DNA from: Halichoerus grypus
Lineage: Eukaryota > Chordata > Mammalia > Carnivora > Phocidae
DNA length: 64,000 nt
Assembly (NCBI RefSeq): GCF_964656455.1
Contig: NC_135720.1
Coordinates: 111,612,696-111,676,695, forward strand
Direction: 5' to 3'
Made by a program: the position numbers and the translations under genes. The notes under the pieces were generated by a model. The model saw only the letters and a program-made list of their open reading frames with translations, was not told the origin of the DNA and made no database searches. Within the stretch, counting starts at the first letter, position 1, and each line of letters begins with the position of its first letter. Below, one piece after another: positions 44,561-58,200 of this stretch.

Positions 44561-44689
44561 TTAATTAATTGAAGTTTAAATAGCCAATTGTAAATCAAAG
44601 TAAAAATCAAAGCCAAAAGTAAATCAAAGGCTGATGATTCTCAAACACCCCCTTCACATGTGTCTTTCCTTCTCAGGAACCCAATGGCT

Positions 44690-44975
44690 CCTACCGCCTG
44701 TCGCATCTGAGCTCAACTCCTCTGCTTGGACCCAGGCCACCACGACCTGGCCTACCCTATGACGCCCTGTGTTTGCCAACCTCCTTCCAATCCCCTGCAC
44801 ACATCATGGTGTTCCCACCTCTGTGCCTTCATTTTCCATGTCAGGCTCCCATCTCCTCCTGCTGGAATGTCCATCTTCCTGCCCCTCCTTCACATACTGA
44901 AGTCCGTTAATACCTGGGAGAGCCTTGCTCAGGTCTCACCTTCTCTGGGAGAGGTTCTCACTCTGCAGCATCCGT
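44690..44975 (+). mobile_element. L2 fragment, diverged
   Basis: TCCTCCTGCTGGAATGTCCA, then CTTGCTCAGGTCTCACCTTC and TCTGGGAGAGGTTCTCAC, in L2 order. Confidence 0.6.
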
Positions 44976-45452
44976 GAGGAAATGCTCATGAAGAGCCTGC
45001 CCTCAGGGAGCTCACAGCCTGGTTTTTGCCGGTGATTCCCATCCACTCCGTTCCCAGCTGTCCGCACTTCCCTTGCAGCTTAGTGTGGACGCAGCTGTGG
45101 AATGGCAACGTGTGTGGGTAAGGCCGGCGTTTGCCAGGAGTGAGGGGCAGTCATGGCTGGCTTCCTGGAGGCCTGAAAAGGAAACTGGAGGTGGGAGGAC
45201 CAACCACAGCGTCGCCCTGGCCCTCAGCTGCCAGCGTCGCTGCCCTGGAGGCCCTGAAATGGGTGCTTCCCTGGGCACTGCCAAGAGACTGACGCATATA
45301 AACAGGAATGCTTGTTTATAGGCTCACACTTCTCTCTGGAGACACATCACACGGGAACCCAAGTATGCCTGCTGTATTTTCTTATATTTACTAGATTTTT
45401 GTTAGCATAGTTTCAATACTTTCCCTTGGGGGGGTGGGTGGAAAATAAGATT

Positions 45453-45633
45453 TTTTAAAATTTTATTTATTTATTTGAGACAGCGAGAGAGTGCACACAG
45501 GTGAGGGGCAGAGGGAGAGGGGGAGGCAGACCCCTGCTGAGCAGGGAGCCCAATGTGGGCTCCATCCCAGGACCCTGGGATCATGACCTGAGCCGAAGGC
45601 AGTTGCTTAATGAACTGAGCCACCCAGATGCCC
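45453..45633 (-). mobile_element. CAN-SINE
   Basis: TTTTATTTATTTATTTGAGA tail, head ending GGGCATCTGGGTGGCTCAGT on the minus strand. Short flanking AAGATT repeat. Confidence 0.92.
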
Positions 45634-45639
45634 CAAGAT

Positions 45640-47295
45640 TCTTTTTTTTTTCTTTTTAAACAAGAGAAAATGGAATATGGTAGGTAAGAAAATATGAGTT
45701 CCTGATTAGAACAGAGTGAAGAAAACTTGAGGTCAGGAAGGGAAGGAGAGAGAGTCTCAGCTCTACCTGGTGAGGAGAGTCCTCAGTTATGAAAGAGCAA
45801 AAATGGGGCTTTTGTAGCAAGTACTAAATGGTTGTGTAAATCAATACTTGGTTAATATGATAAAAATGTTAACATTTGTTAAATTTTAGTGGTGGGCACA
45901 GATGCTGTTGGAATTGAGAATATACCCAGAGGGTACAAACAAAAGACCTGGCCCGAGCAGCCACATTAAGCACAAGACATTGAAAAAAATGGTATGGTAG
46001 CTATACAAATATATGGGAAAAAAATGAAAGAGAGGAACACGCATATATAACTGATGAAAACCAAGTCTAGAAGAAAACGTCATCTAAAGAACAGAAAAAA
46101 ATTCCCTATAGCATGCTGAACTACAGAAAAATTAAATAACAACATGATTTCAAGAAAGTAAGCAAAGATGAAATGACAGAATGAGGTAAGAGAACAAACT
46201 GAGTGCACTTTCATAAAACTAATGGATCAGAAATAACAAGTGGATATGGCTGAAAAAATAAATTGATCTAGAGGGGAGGCTTGAGAGAATTATGGGAAAT
46301 GAGAAAAAAGATAAGTATTAAACAGAGAGAACACCATAGTTGTAAAAGATCAAGGTCATGAAACAAAGGAATAAATACAGCATCTGAAACAGAAAACCCC
46401 ACAAATGGAAAAGAAAAAGTATTCATAAAGAACATATAAGCTGTGTAGAGACTAGACCTGAAGAGTTCGCATCACAAGGAGAAATTTTTTTTCCTTTTTA
46501 TTGTATCTATACGAGATGACAGAACTAAACCTACTGTAGTAATCATTTCAAAATATCTGTAAATCAAACCATCATGCTGGACACCTTAAATTTATACAGT
46601 GACTTGGGTCAATTATTTCTCAATAAAAATGGAAGAAAAAAAAGAAAGAAAATATAAGGCATTTTTCCCCAAAAGAAGAATGGAAATGCAACTCAAAAGA
46701 GCACACTTTAGTCCAGGAAAAACTGATAAAGAACCAGAAAGACGGAATTCTTCAGGCAGACAAATAAAAAAAAAAAGGGGGGGGGAAGAAGAAAATCGCC
46801 TTCATTTTAAGGGGGACTCTGAGGCTGGCCCGTCTTGTCCCTACCAACAGTCAATGCTGCCACATGACAATGTGATGTCCCCAAAGTTCTGAGCAAAAGA
46901 AGTGTGATGCAAGAATGTTTTACTCAGCCAAGTTGCATTCAAGTATAAAAACCGCAGAAACATCCTCAAACACAGAAGGTAACAGCGTTCATGAGCCATG
47001 CTTGAGGAACTTTATGATGAAATTCAGCCAAGTAAGAGTCTGAAAACAATTCAGGGGTGAAAAGTGATGGTGAAAGTATTACGAGTGAGTCACAAATCAG
47101 CTTAAATATAAGATGAGGGCTATGTAACTTTGAGAATTATGGTTTCACAGCAGAAGGCAATGCATGGGTTTTGAGAATATCAATATACGTACAGATTAAC
47201 ACAAATTGAGAAGCAGAGGAAGAGATAAGGTGAGAGAAAGAGCAAGCGATTTGCTCATCTTCAGAGCCTTGAACCATGCCATCGAAAAAGAGAAA
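45640..47295. other. A-rich intergenic, LINE-derived in part
   Basis: AAACCATCATGCTGGACACC, TTAAATTTATACAGTGAC and TTATTTCTCAATAAAAATGG near 46567-46631 are an L1 3' UTR end. The rest is A-rich without a nameable family. No gene seen. Confidence 0.45.
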
Positions 47296-47299
47296 CTTA

Positions 47300-47422
47300 T
47301 TTTTAAAGATTTTACTTATTTATTTTTAGAGAGAAACAGAGTACACATGTGAGCAGGGGGAGGGTCAGAGGGAGAGGGAGAGAATCCTCAAGCAGACTTC
47401 CCGCTGCGTGTGGGGCCTGACG
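47300..47422 (-). mobile_element. CAN-SINE, head missing
   Basis: TTAAAGATTTTACTTATTTA tail and GA-rich body; it ends at CAGGCCCCACACGCAG on the minus strand before the tRNA-like head. Confidence 0.85.
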
Positions 47423-47949
47423 TTAGAAAACCTTATTAAGAATCATTCTAGTTTATTGAGGTTTCTCATAATCTTAACCTCAGAGAGATCTTTTAGGGAC
47501 GGACATTTTTTCTGTGGGGAAGAAATGCCTACTTCGGTTTCTTTTTCTTCTGTTAGATTCACAAAAATTGCTTTTATTCTTTAAATAGCATGATTACTTC
47601 CATTTTAATAAAAGCATTTCTATCTCACCTAGCTAGAAGCATCCTAGGGATGCCTCATATACTGTTCATCTAATGTTATTAATTATCCCTGGGTGGAGAT
47701 TTTCATAAGATCACATGAATTATCTTCAATTCTTTGTAAGAAGAATGTATCACTTTGACAAAAATAATAAAGTCATTATTCTGGAAAAAATAAGTGTGAA
47801 ATATGTCTTCAACATGGTGTCTGGAGGCTTGTCAGTTGGACTTAATAAGAAAGCCTAAAGGACATGTGTCATGTTGGAGGAATGTGCACTTATTAATAAG
47901 CTGGAATTCAAACTGAGCAAAAGAAAGGACATATCGAAGTTCACAAATA
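47423..47949. other. A/T-rich intergenic, nothing recognised
   Basis: No gene or confident repeat; composition suggests an old LINE. Confidence 0.4.
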
Positions 47950-48082
47950 GTATCATGGGATAGGAATTACAACTTCGAACTAACAGCAACCTGGATGCAA
48001 CTTGATCTACAGATTCCACACAACCCCAACCAGAATTTCAGCAAGTTATTTTGTGGATATAGGCAAATTGATTCTAAAGTTT

Positions 48083-48194
48083 TCTTTTGTTAAGACTTTT
48101 TTAAAAGTAATCTCTACACCCAGCGTGGGGCTCGAACCCACAACCCCAAGATCAAGAGTTGCATGCTTTGCCGACTGAGCCCGCCAGGTGCCCC
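48083..48194 (-). mobile_element. Short CAN-SINE subtype in L1
   Basis: Target-site duplication GATTCTAAAGTTT at 48070-48082 and 48195-48207. It lacks the CT-rich body. Confidence 0.93.
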
Positions 48195-48793
48195 TGATTC
48201 TAAAGTTTATATGGAGAGGCAAAGGATCCAGAATCACCAACACAATATTGAAGGAGAAGAACAAAGTCGAAAACTGATACCATCCAACTTCAAGACTCAG
48301 TATAAAGCTTCAGTAATCAAAACAGTGCAGTATTGGCAAAAGACTAAGACAAACGACCAACAGAATCAATAGAGAGGTGAGAAACAGACCCATATGAATA
48401 CAGGCAGCCGGTCTTTGACAAAGGAGCAAAGACAATACAATAAAGTGAGGATAATTTTCTCAAAAAATGGTGTTGAAATAACTGGACATCCACATGCAAA
48501 AAAAAAAAAAGGAATCTAGACACAGACCTTACACCCTTCATAAAAATCAGATCCTACCTAAATGTAAAACACAGAACTATACATCTCCTAGAAGATAACA
48601 TGCAAGAAAATCTAGATGACCTAGGGTATGGTGAGGACTCTGTGTACAATGCTAGAGGCATGATCCATGAAAGACACAACTGAGAAGCGGGACTTTACTA
48701 AAATGTAAAACTTCTGTAGTACCGAGAGGCAATGTCGAGAGAATGCAGACAAACCACTGAGTGGGAGAAACTGTTTCTAAAAGATACATCTGG

Positions 48794-48932
48794 GGGCGCC
48801 TGGGTGGCTCAGTTGGTTAAACATCTGACTCTTGATATCAGCTCGGGTCTTGATCTCAGGGTCGTGAGTTCAAGCCCTGCATTGGGCTCCACTCTGGGCA
48901 TAGAGCCTACATGAATGAATGAATGAACGAAT
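48794..48932 (+). mobile_element. CAN-SINE, short, with (GAAT)n tail
   Basis: Head GGGCGCCTGGGTGGCTCAGT; ends in a GAATGAATGAATGAACGAAT tail rather than A-rich. Confidence 0.9.
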
Positions 48933-50012
48933 GGCTGTTATCCAAAATACACAAAGAACTCTTTAAAACTCAACAATAAGAAAACGAACAACCTAATTAC
49001 AAGGTGGGCCAAAGACCTGAATGGCACCTCAGCGAAGAAGCTACACAGATGGCAAGTAAACATATGAAACAATGTTCAACATCATGTCACAGGGAATCGT
49101 AAATTAAGGCAACAATGAGATTTCACTACACAACTATTAGAAAGGCCCAAATCTAGAACACTGACAATCCCAAAGGCTGGTGAGAGTATGGTGTAACAGG
49201 AACTCTCATTCATTACTGGTGGGAATACAAAATGGTACAGCCATTTTGGAAAATTTGGCAGTTTCCTATAAAACTAAACATTACTCTTACCATATGATCC
49301 ATCAGTCATGCTTCTTTGGATATTTAGCCAACAGAATTGAAAACTATGTCCATGTGAAAAGATGCACACAGATGTTTACAGCAGCTTTATTCATAATTGC
49401 CAAATCTTGGAAGCAACTGAGATGTCCTTCAGTAGGTGAATGGATAAACTGTGGTATATCCAGACAATGGATAATCGTTCAGCACTAAAAAGAAGTGAGC
49501 TATCAAGTCATGAAAAGACATGGAGGAACCTTAAATGCATATTACTAAGTGAAAGAAACCAATTTGGAAAGGCTACGTACCATATAAATCCAACTATCTG
49601 ACATCCTGGCGAAGGCAAAACTATGGAGACAGCAAAAAACCAGTGGTTGCCAGGGGTTAGCAGGGAGGGAGCAATGAATAGGCAGAGCCTAGAGGATTTT
49701 GAAATCCTCTGGCAATGAAACTATTCTGTGTGATACTGTAGTGATGGATGAATGTAATTATACATTTGTCCAAACCCATAGAATGTATAACACCAAGAGA
49801 ACCCTAATGTAAACTATGGACTTTGGGTGACAAAGATGTATCAACGTAGGTTCATCGATTCTAACAAATGTACCATTCTGGCCGGTAGTGGGGGAGGTTG
49901 TGTTGGTGGGGTGGGGGTACGGGGCCAGACAGAGGGTGTATAGGAACTCTTTCTGCTCAATTTTGCTGTGAACCTAAAAGTGCTCTAAAAAAATAAAGTT
50001 TTGTGGTTAAAA

Positions 50013-50922
50013 AGAAGAAAAACCAGCCTAGATGTTTCTAGGAATTAGAGATGGTTCAGTAGAAGTGAGGCACAGTGAAGGAGGAGTGGAATGAGGCTGG
50101 AAGGGATGACCAGCACGTGTCCTGTGGGTAATGGAGTCATTGAGGAGTGCTGAGCAAGGAAGGGGGCACGTACCTTAACAAGGGCACTGTGGCAGCTCTG
50201 TGGATGGTGAATGGAGAGGGTGGGGTGTGCTTGGGAAACAAGCAACTACTGGCAGAGTCGAGACAGGAGTGGAACTGTGAGGTTCTAACCTGAGACAGTG
50301 GTGGTGGGGCTGGATATGCAACAAGGAGGCAGAACTCTCCAGAGTTTGGTCCTGATCAGCAGAGGCTGAGAGAAAAGACAGGAGCCCTCCGAGGCTGCCA
50401 CAGTCATGGCAGGAACTAGAGGTGCTTCTGGAGAGAACGGGTGGAATGAGCTCGTGACACTCGCGTGTACAAACTAGGGCTCAGGCGAGAAGTGTGGGCT
50501 GTGTGCATAGGTTGGAGGTGACTTGGCCCCGGGTGGAGACGACAACACAGGACTGAGATCTTGCAGGGAGAGTGTTTCTCCCAGGGAGAGAGAAAAGAGG
50601 AGAGCCCAAGGCAGGACGGGTAGGGGAGACCAATGTTTTGGAGACAGGCAGAAGAAAATACTACAAAGGAGACAGAAGTGGAAAAGAGGAGTTTCAGGAA
50701 GGGAATAGTGAGTCTCACAGAAGCCAAGTGCTACAGAGAGAGAAGGGGACTGAAAACTAGTGATTTTGCCACCTTTTCACATGGAATCAAGCCCTCCTCC
50801 CTTTTTTCTTGTTGAACTCCAGCTTTCAAAAAGGTAAGTGAATAGCACCATGGAATGGGATGATTTTTGAATTTTTGAAGAACACATATTAGCTGGAGCA
50901 AAGGATGAATATACATTTTGTA
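50013..50922. other. Intergenic, probable ancient repeat
   Basis: Purine-rich sequence, phrases such as TGAGGCTGGAAGGGATGACC recall the unassigned repeat in PI16 intron 1. No gene recognised. Confidence 0.35.
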
Positions 50923-50938
50923 AAAACAAGTATTTTTA

Positions 50939-51125
50939 TTTTTATTTACAAGATTTTTCAGAGAGAGAAAGAGAGAACGAACACAAGCAGGGGGAGGGAC
51001 AGGCAGAGGGAGAAGCAGACTCCCCACTGAGCAGGGAGCCCGACGTGGGACTTGATCCCATGACCCTGGGATCATGACCTGAGCAGAAGGCAGACGCTTA
51101 ACTGACTGAGCCACCCAGGTGTCCC
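50939..51125 (-). mobile_element. CAN-SINE
   Basis: Perfect 16-bp target-site duplication AAAACAAGTATTTTTA at 50923-50938 and 51126-51141. Confidence 0.95.
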
Positions 51126-51523
51126 AAAACAAGTATTTTTAAAACTAACTCCGAACTTCTTGACTAATAATCCAATAATCATTGAGCAGGATGTGACTTA
51201 GCCTCAATAAGAGAACAGTGAAATAAATGGCATATCCACACCATGGAATATCAGCCATTAAAAAGGATTAGAGCTATACCAGCTGACTTGAAGAAAACTC
51301 TGGGACATACTGAGTAAGCAAAGCAACAAATGAGTGCCTGTAATATGACAGCATTTTTGATAAAGCAATGACAAAAATCTTGATTTATGATTATGATTAG
51401 AGAGCATGGAGGAGACAGTGGAAAGACACACAGGAAGGGAGTAAGCAATGTGGAAGAGGGAAAAGTCTGCAACAAGAAACGCAGGAAAGTAAGACAGGAC
51501 ACTAAGCAGCATGTAAGAAATAG

Positions 51524-51732
51524 GGTTTTTTTTTTTTAAGATTTATTTATTTTAGAGAGAAAGAGACAGAGAGAGAGAGCATGAGTGGGAGGGGCAGAGG
51601 GAGAGAAGATTTCAAGTAGACTCTGTACTGAGCGTGAAGTCTGACGTGGGGCTCAATCCCACGACCCGGAGATCAGACCTGAGCCGAAACCAAGACTCGG
51701 ACACTCAATTGACTGCGCCACCCAGACGCCCC
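51524..51732 (-). mobile_element. CAN-SINE, diverged
   Basis: Target-site duplication AAGAAATAG at 51515-51523 and 51733-51741. Confidence 0.93.
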
Positions 51733-52239
51733 AAGAAATAGTTCTATTTATACATTTATATAAAACTTGTGTGTAGATAAAAAAGAAATTACAAAAAAAA
51801 ATATGAACACAGCAAAATGACTTAACTCAAACCTGCACTGGGTTAACTGAGTGCCGAGTGTGGCCCTGATCAGTGGCAGCTAGCTCCCGTGGGCCAGTAA
51901 GGGGCCTGGCTGACCTCCCAGGAGAACCGAGGACATCCACAGGGGAGGTGACACCGTGATGGCATCTGGACAATGTGCAGCCAGCTGGGGAGACAGAAAA
52001 AGGCAACCAGGGTCTCATCTGATTTCTAGGCAAAGTGCAGGGATGGGGAGAAAAGAGGAATCTAGGAAAGCTGGGAGAGAATGTGAGAGAAGACAGGGCC
52101 AGTGGGGACAGGTGACCGGGAGGCCCCCGAAGGCCCCTCAGGGCTGCCTAATGAGTACGATGTGGTTAGAGGTCTCCTGAGTTATGGGGGAAGAGAAATC
52201 TGGAAATTTAAGAATGACACCAAGTATAGCAAAGTTCTT

Positions 52240-55200
52240 ATCAACCATCATACACACTTTTAATTGCAAAAGTAAAAACTTTCATTTACATACATTCTTT
52301 ACATGGCGGAAGTCTTTACAAGTTTGCAGTACATTAAGTTACCATCAACATTCTGCACCGAACATGTATTAGAACAGCGCACACCATCTGGAGCATGCGT
52401 GGTTGGGACAGGTGTCTGCCTCCCTCGGCCTACTGGAACCTTCCCTGGTTCCCTTGAGGATGCACGGCAGCTGTCCCAATGCCTGTCCCTGACGAGGGTG
52501 GGGAAGAGGCTGAGCATTAGCTGCTGGCTTAGCTCTGCCCCTCCAGTCTGCTCCCCCAGCCTAGGCGTCTGTTACTGACCCTTCCACAGGAGGGAGGGAG
52601 GAGAGAGACCACAGCCAACATGTTTCTGAGGGGGACACTATGGCAACAAGTTGGCGGGGCGGGGGGGGGGGGAAGTTGCCAGTCATGATGAGACTAGGGG
52701 TTCTTGGGAATGCCATGTGTCTGTCTGATCCTGTCACAAATTCTTGTGGATAAGAGAGAGTTTGTTTCTGAAAGGGCCAAAAGTGTCCTGAGGAGCTGGA
52801 ATTTGGAGGCTGGGACACGGCTGATCTTTGAGTAAAAGTGGCTTCACAGGATGACCTCACCTACCCCACAGAGCTGTTGTGAGGAAATGAGGTTAACTAA
52901 GCTTGGCACAGCTGATGGCCTGACTGCCCAGTTTCTGTTTGAAACTCTAGACTGGTTTCCCTTCTCTGCTCAGGTGCCTGCAGCTGGGGCTCATGCTTGG
53001 ATCCATGCTGCCGATTGACAGACGCACTAAGTGGAGGGGAAATGGTCTCCGGGTCAGCCCAGCCCCACCATGTCTGGACGGTTCCAGGCCTCCACTAGGA
53101 GTTACATAACATTTCTTCTCTCCACTCTTCTGAAAAGCTCTGGACATTTCCCAGTCTCCGGAGAGAGGAAAATGACAGATGTATTTAGCTCTAATGCTTA
53201 AATTATGCAGGGCAGGGAAACCAGACACTAAGGGACCTGGACAAGAGACAAGCTGGCTGGACGGTTTCTCACAAAGGCCAGCGCATAAAACCATTCTGTG
53301 TCCAAGGGTGGGCCGACTTGGGTGTGGTGCAAACAGGGGAGCACCTGTCTGTCTTCTTGGGAGATGCTTTTGTGGAAGAAGCCACTAGATATCAGGAGGC
53401 TGGGGCTGAGGAGGCCAGGGAGATGCTGATGGCGACACAGCGTATTCCCAGAGCCTCCCATTTTTCATTTGCTACAGGGCTATCCCCATAAGCACTGGCA
53501 CCTTCCAGCCTCCTGGCCCAGACACCCATCGGCGCTGGGTACAACATGCATAGCTCCAAACAGAATCTCAATCTAAAATGCCATTTAAACCAATATTGCA
53601 CTGTATGTTAACTAAAATTTAAATTTAAAAAAAGGGGAGAAACGCCATTTAAAGCACATCCCACATTGCTTTCCTTCTTCTAATTTTAGTGGGTGATGGG
53701 TCACCACTGAAAGTTAATGAGTGTGAACTCGTGAACTCAGGAGTTTCTCCTCGATCACTAGGAGAGCTCAAAAGCCTAAAGGACCCCTCTGATTAAGAAC
53801 TGATTCTCAAGAAGTCACGATCACTTCTCTCCATGTAACCAGACAGCTTTGGCTCTTTCCCCTACAACTTGGCCTTCTCCTGTGGGCAAGGATTAGGTAA
53901 GAAGTGAACATTTGCTTTGGGGTTTTGAATGCTCATTATGGAAGCCACTGGTTAAGGAGCAAACTCTCATCCCAGACTATATTAAAATGAGTGAGGCCAT
54001 TACCTGCAGCGAAGGAGACTGAGAGTTTTTAAAAAACAAATTGCTCCTACACAGAGGTCTATGCTGGATTTGGGAAGAAGGGACGAGAAAATGGAGAGCT
54101 GACAAACAAGTGAGGTAAACTCTAAAGGGAGCCACAACTGGAACTGGGCAGAGTCCCTCTTCTGGTCACACATCTGGAAACGTGTGTGATGGGAAAATGG
54201 CTGGACACAGTTGTGTTCCAGCCACGCTCACTCTTAAAGAGCTTTCAAATGGGGAGGGAGAAAGTGAAAGGATTTTTATAAAAGTCATCTGGTTAGATTC
54301 TCTCCTGTTCCCTTTCTGTCCAAAACAATCTTGAAAACAAACCCTGAAGAGTTCCTGGCTTGCTGACCCTCTCCCGAGGTCCTCCTGACCCAGTGCAGAC
54401 ACGCCCCAGGCAATTAAACCCACAGCTTCGCTCTCGGGCACCACACTGTGCTGAGGCAGGGAAACAATGTGCTGCAAAACCAACTACCTACTGACCTGCA
54501 GTTAACTGCTCTAAGCCCTGTAAAATGTTTCCTGTAAAATGAGGATCTAACACCTACTTGACAGGACTGAGTAACGATTAAAGGAGATCACGGAGATTGA
54601 GGCCCTCTTAGAATGGACTGGACAAATGTTACTATTCTTTCCTTCAGAAAATGAGTCCAAATCTGCCCATTTCTTAAACTGTTTTGTTCTTCACAAAATA
54701 AGTAGATTCTGTGTATTTGTTTTTTAAGATTTTATTGTTATGTAATCTCTTCACCCAACATGGGGCTCACACTTACAAGCCCTGAGATCAAGTGGCATGC
54801 TCCACTGATTGAGCCAGCCAGGCGACCCTAGATTCTATGTTCATAAACCATAATATTTTACTCCCTCCCTTCCCTAAAAAAATTGAGTGTGGGGAGAGGA
54901 TAAGTTCTGCCTGAACAGGTGTAATGTCTTGTCAATACCTGGCCCCTGCTGACGTCAGGGCATCTGGACATAAATGCTTCAAACTGGTGCCAAAGCAGCC
55001 TTTCTCCCCAGAGAGAGCTGGGGATACAAGTCTCTACTCTGGGTGCCTACAAGAAAAGTGAACCTAACCCACGTGTGGAGGTCACCACCACATCACCTCT
55101 TCGTAAACACTCGAAAACTTGTGAGCATTTTGTTCTTCTTATGGTGGAGGTGGGGGGTTGGTTAGGTAGTCCCACCATGCCCCCCGACCCTTCCTCCTCA

Positions 55201-58200
55201 TCTTGATGACCCTCTTTTGCACACAGGGTCATGCGGAGGGACTTCTGCTGCTCCCATGAGAGCTGGGTGAGCAGCACCCTCACACAAAGTCTCGGGCTGC
55301 CAATCCAGGCCATTCCTGAGGGAAGCCATTCCTGTGTTCTGCTTATCAGAATTGCCTTCACAAGAAGGCAAATTACTTCTACGTATCCAGTAATTAAGAG
55401 CTGAAAACTCTCTTTGGAAAATTTCTCCCTTAACAGAAATTGACCTTCAATTCTGAACAGGATAGATTTTAAGCTTAGGAAATGCACGAAAATCTGTTTC
55501 TTTGCGGCCACACCATTTTTTTGTTGCACTGTAGACAGCTCAGGGGCTTAGGGGACTTTCCAGGAGATGCCTCAGAACAGCAACACATGCCAAGGGTTTC
55601 TCAGGTTTCAGTTTTGAGCTGAAGTGGATATTTTATGAACATTTAAGGTGAGAAGGGCAGGAGTGAAATGGGGAAGGAACACAGGGTAATTCATAAAGAC
55701 AAAATAGAAATCTCAATCATCAAAACAGTTTCTTTTCCTTCTAAGAAACCCTCTTTTGTTAACCCGAAGGGCCCAACTGAAGAAAACGCTAAGGAACTTG
55801 TTTACATATAATCCTTCTCCATGCACAGCAGGGGTAAGGACACTGCAAAGGCTCGAAAAGCTTGCGCAAAGCTGGCCTTGAAATGATCCCTCTGAAATAA
55901 GACCTCTTAAATCATAACTGCTCAGCAGCATGACTTTTATATGTACAAAAAATTTTGTTTTTCCTGTATTAACCCACACAACGCGCAGACTTGTTTAAGG
56001 AAAAATTCCCTCCGGTACCGTTTATCCTAATTTCATTGAAGTCCATGGAGGCCGATTATTTCCACCCTGAGTTCTGTGAACCATTCTTGTCCTTTACAGG
56101 CTCACAAAGCAAGTCTTTCAGTGCCTTGCTGATCCCCACGGCTGCTCCTGCTCGGGAGATGTGCTAAGGGAGGGCCCAGGGATAAGGTACAAGGACACCT
56201 CCAAGCACTCAGAGGAAGGACCCTGCAAGGAGTCACACCTCCTTCTCTCGCCACTGTCTGCCTCTGGTCCATTCACTCTGCCACGGACACCTGTACTCAT
56301 CTGATTTCTGAGATTCAGAACCAGGGGCCACAGTCGGGTTTTCTTCTTCAGCTTGGTGACAGCATGACTAGAGGCCAGGTATCTAGCAGCCTCAATAAAC
56401 GAATAAAGGGGGAGAAAAAAAGAGGAAGAAAAGTATCCTTATTTATACCATTTGATTAATACATATTAAAAGCACTTGGAGAAAACAATGAGCATAGGGA
56501 ATCACCCAACTGAAAGAACATAGCTTTATATTTTTACGAACAATAAAAATACCTCACCTTGTTTCCTAGTACAAAGAGAAAAATCATTTTAAGACAGAAG
56601 ATCCCAGAGTCGCACACCCAGCTGGCAAACACGTTGGGTCTGGAGTCCCTTCCCCAACCACATTACAACATCAGCTTGACACAGCTGTAAAACATCTTCC
56701 CTGCAGAAAGCTGGACCCTAAAGATCAAACCCGGGGAGGCACCCTCTCCCCAGGCCAGCGCTCTAACTCATCCCCTCTGAAGACACTTGGTAAATGCAAC
56801 CCAGTTGACAGAAACTGTGCTGCCTCAGCAGTAAAGGGCTCTGGACCAGCCAGGGAGGGGGGGACCGGGAGTCTAATTTCTGAGAAACCATCCAGATAGG
56901 CAAGCGAGAAGGGAAGGGAGCGGGGGGCATAAGACCCTGATCAAATGGAGGGAAGTACTACCTTAGAAATTACCATTTCCATTACAATCAGACTCCACGC
57001 TGGCATCACTGAGACTCCGAGTCATGGACACTGGGGAAAGCAGTGCCTTTCTCGAGTGCAATGAGATTATTTAATCCTGTTTCACTGGCTTCTAGATTCC
57101 ATTCTGCTGGGGAAACTGCAATGACTTCTTTAATCAGGCATGGCTTTCCACAGAAGTACAGGCTGGTGTGGCCAGGAAGACAGGACAAGCAGGCTCACCT
57201 GGTAAGGGATGGCTCTGAAGTCAGGACTTGCTGGCTGCCCTCTCTGTGGCCAGGGAGCCGGCAGAGGGGATCAGGCTGTGCGAGAAAGGGAAGGCACCAA
57301 TCCCGTTTCCTGCCTGAGGGGCAGCCTTGAGGCTGCGGTTCCAAAAGGTGTGGAAGATGGAAGAGCCCAGTCTCTCACAGGCAGGTACTGGCAAAGTCCT
57401 GGCCAAGCAGCTACAGGCTGGAAGAGTTGGGAGGGCCAGGCTGTGGCCACGACCTCCAGCATACGGCTGGCTCATACACGCATGCACAGGGCAGGTAACT
57501 AGGGAGCCTTGGGAAGCGGTTCATCGTTTTTATTTCTCCCCTTTCAGTCTGGTCTTCAGCTCTCTAAGTTGTTCCTCTGTACAGTCCTTGCTTCCTATAG
57601 TTCTGAGAGGGTGGTTCCATCACAGACGACCAAAGGCTGGACCCCTCTGGCTATCACGTAGACCTTCCAGTGGGCGGCGCTGGCATAGCCTTGAAGGGAA
57701 AGAGCAACAGGACAGCAGGTGAATGTCAGGGACGGGGCACACCTGTGGGCAGGAGCAAGGCAGGTCTGCCTCGCATAAACAGCCCCAGTTCTCAGGCTTC
57801 CGTGTAACCTGACATCCAGCAGGAGCCACTGTGAACCAAAGCGCCTCATCACCACCACTAGCCTGGGGAACGAGGACTCAGTTCAACAGGTGTACAAAGG
57901 CAGGATGCTCCAGATGAGGCTGGAGCTGGGCATCAATTCTCAGGCCCATGTCATCTTTATCAGCAAGAAGACAGGACGAGTTCCGAGGGGGAGTAGGACG
58001 CCCCCATCCAATTCCCCTAATGTGATCTCTAATACCATCTCATTATAGAACATTCCGATTAGCTCAAACCAACATGTCCTGAATCGTGTTCTGCAAACAG
58101 CAGCATCCCGCAAGATAGTCCAGGGAAAATGGGTTCCGTGGTCAAGGAAGTCTGAGAAACACTAGGTTCCACCAAGGCTTCTGGAGCCTTCGGTACACTA

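Larger units (their letters stand above)
47950..50012 (+). mobile_element. Old L1 fragment (ORF2 3' part and 3' UTR) with two SINE insertions
   Basis: AAAACAGTGCAGTATTGGCA, ATGGTACAGCCATTTTGGAA, GCAGCTTTATTCATAATTGC and a 3' end ACCTAAAAGTGCTCTAAAAA, then AATAAAGTTTTGTGG. Frame broken throughout. Confidence 0.85.
52240..57594 (-). other. C6orf89: Probable C6orf89 3' UTR
   Basis: About 5.3 kb after the stop is poor in young repeats compared with its flank: one short CAN-SINE, one 50-bp L1 tail and possible MIR fragments. On the minus strand an ATTAAA lies at about 52264-52259, after which repeats become dense. The length is inferred; an earlier poly(A) site is possible. Confidence 0.4.
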
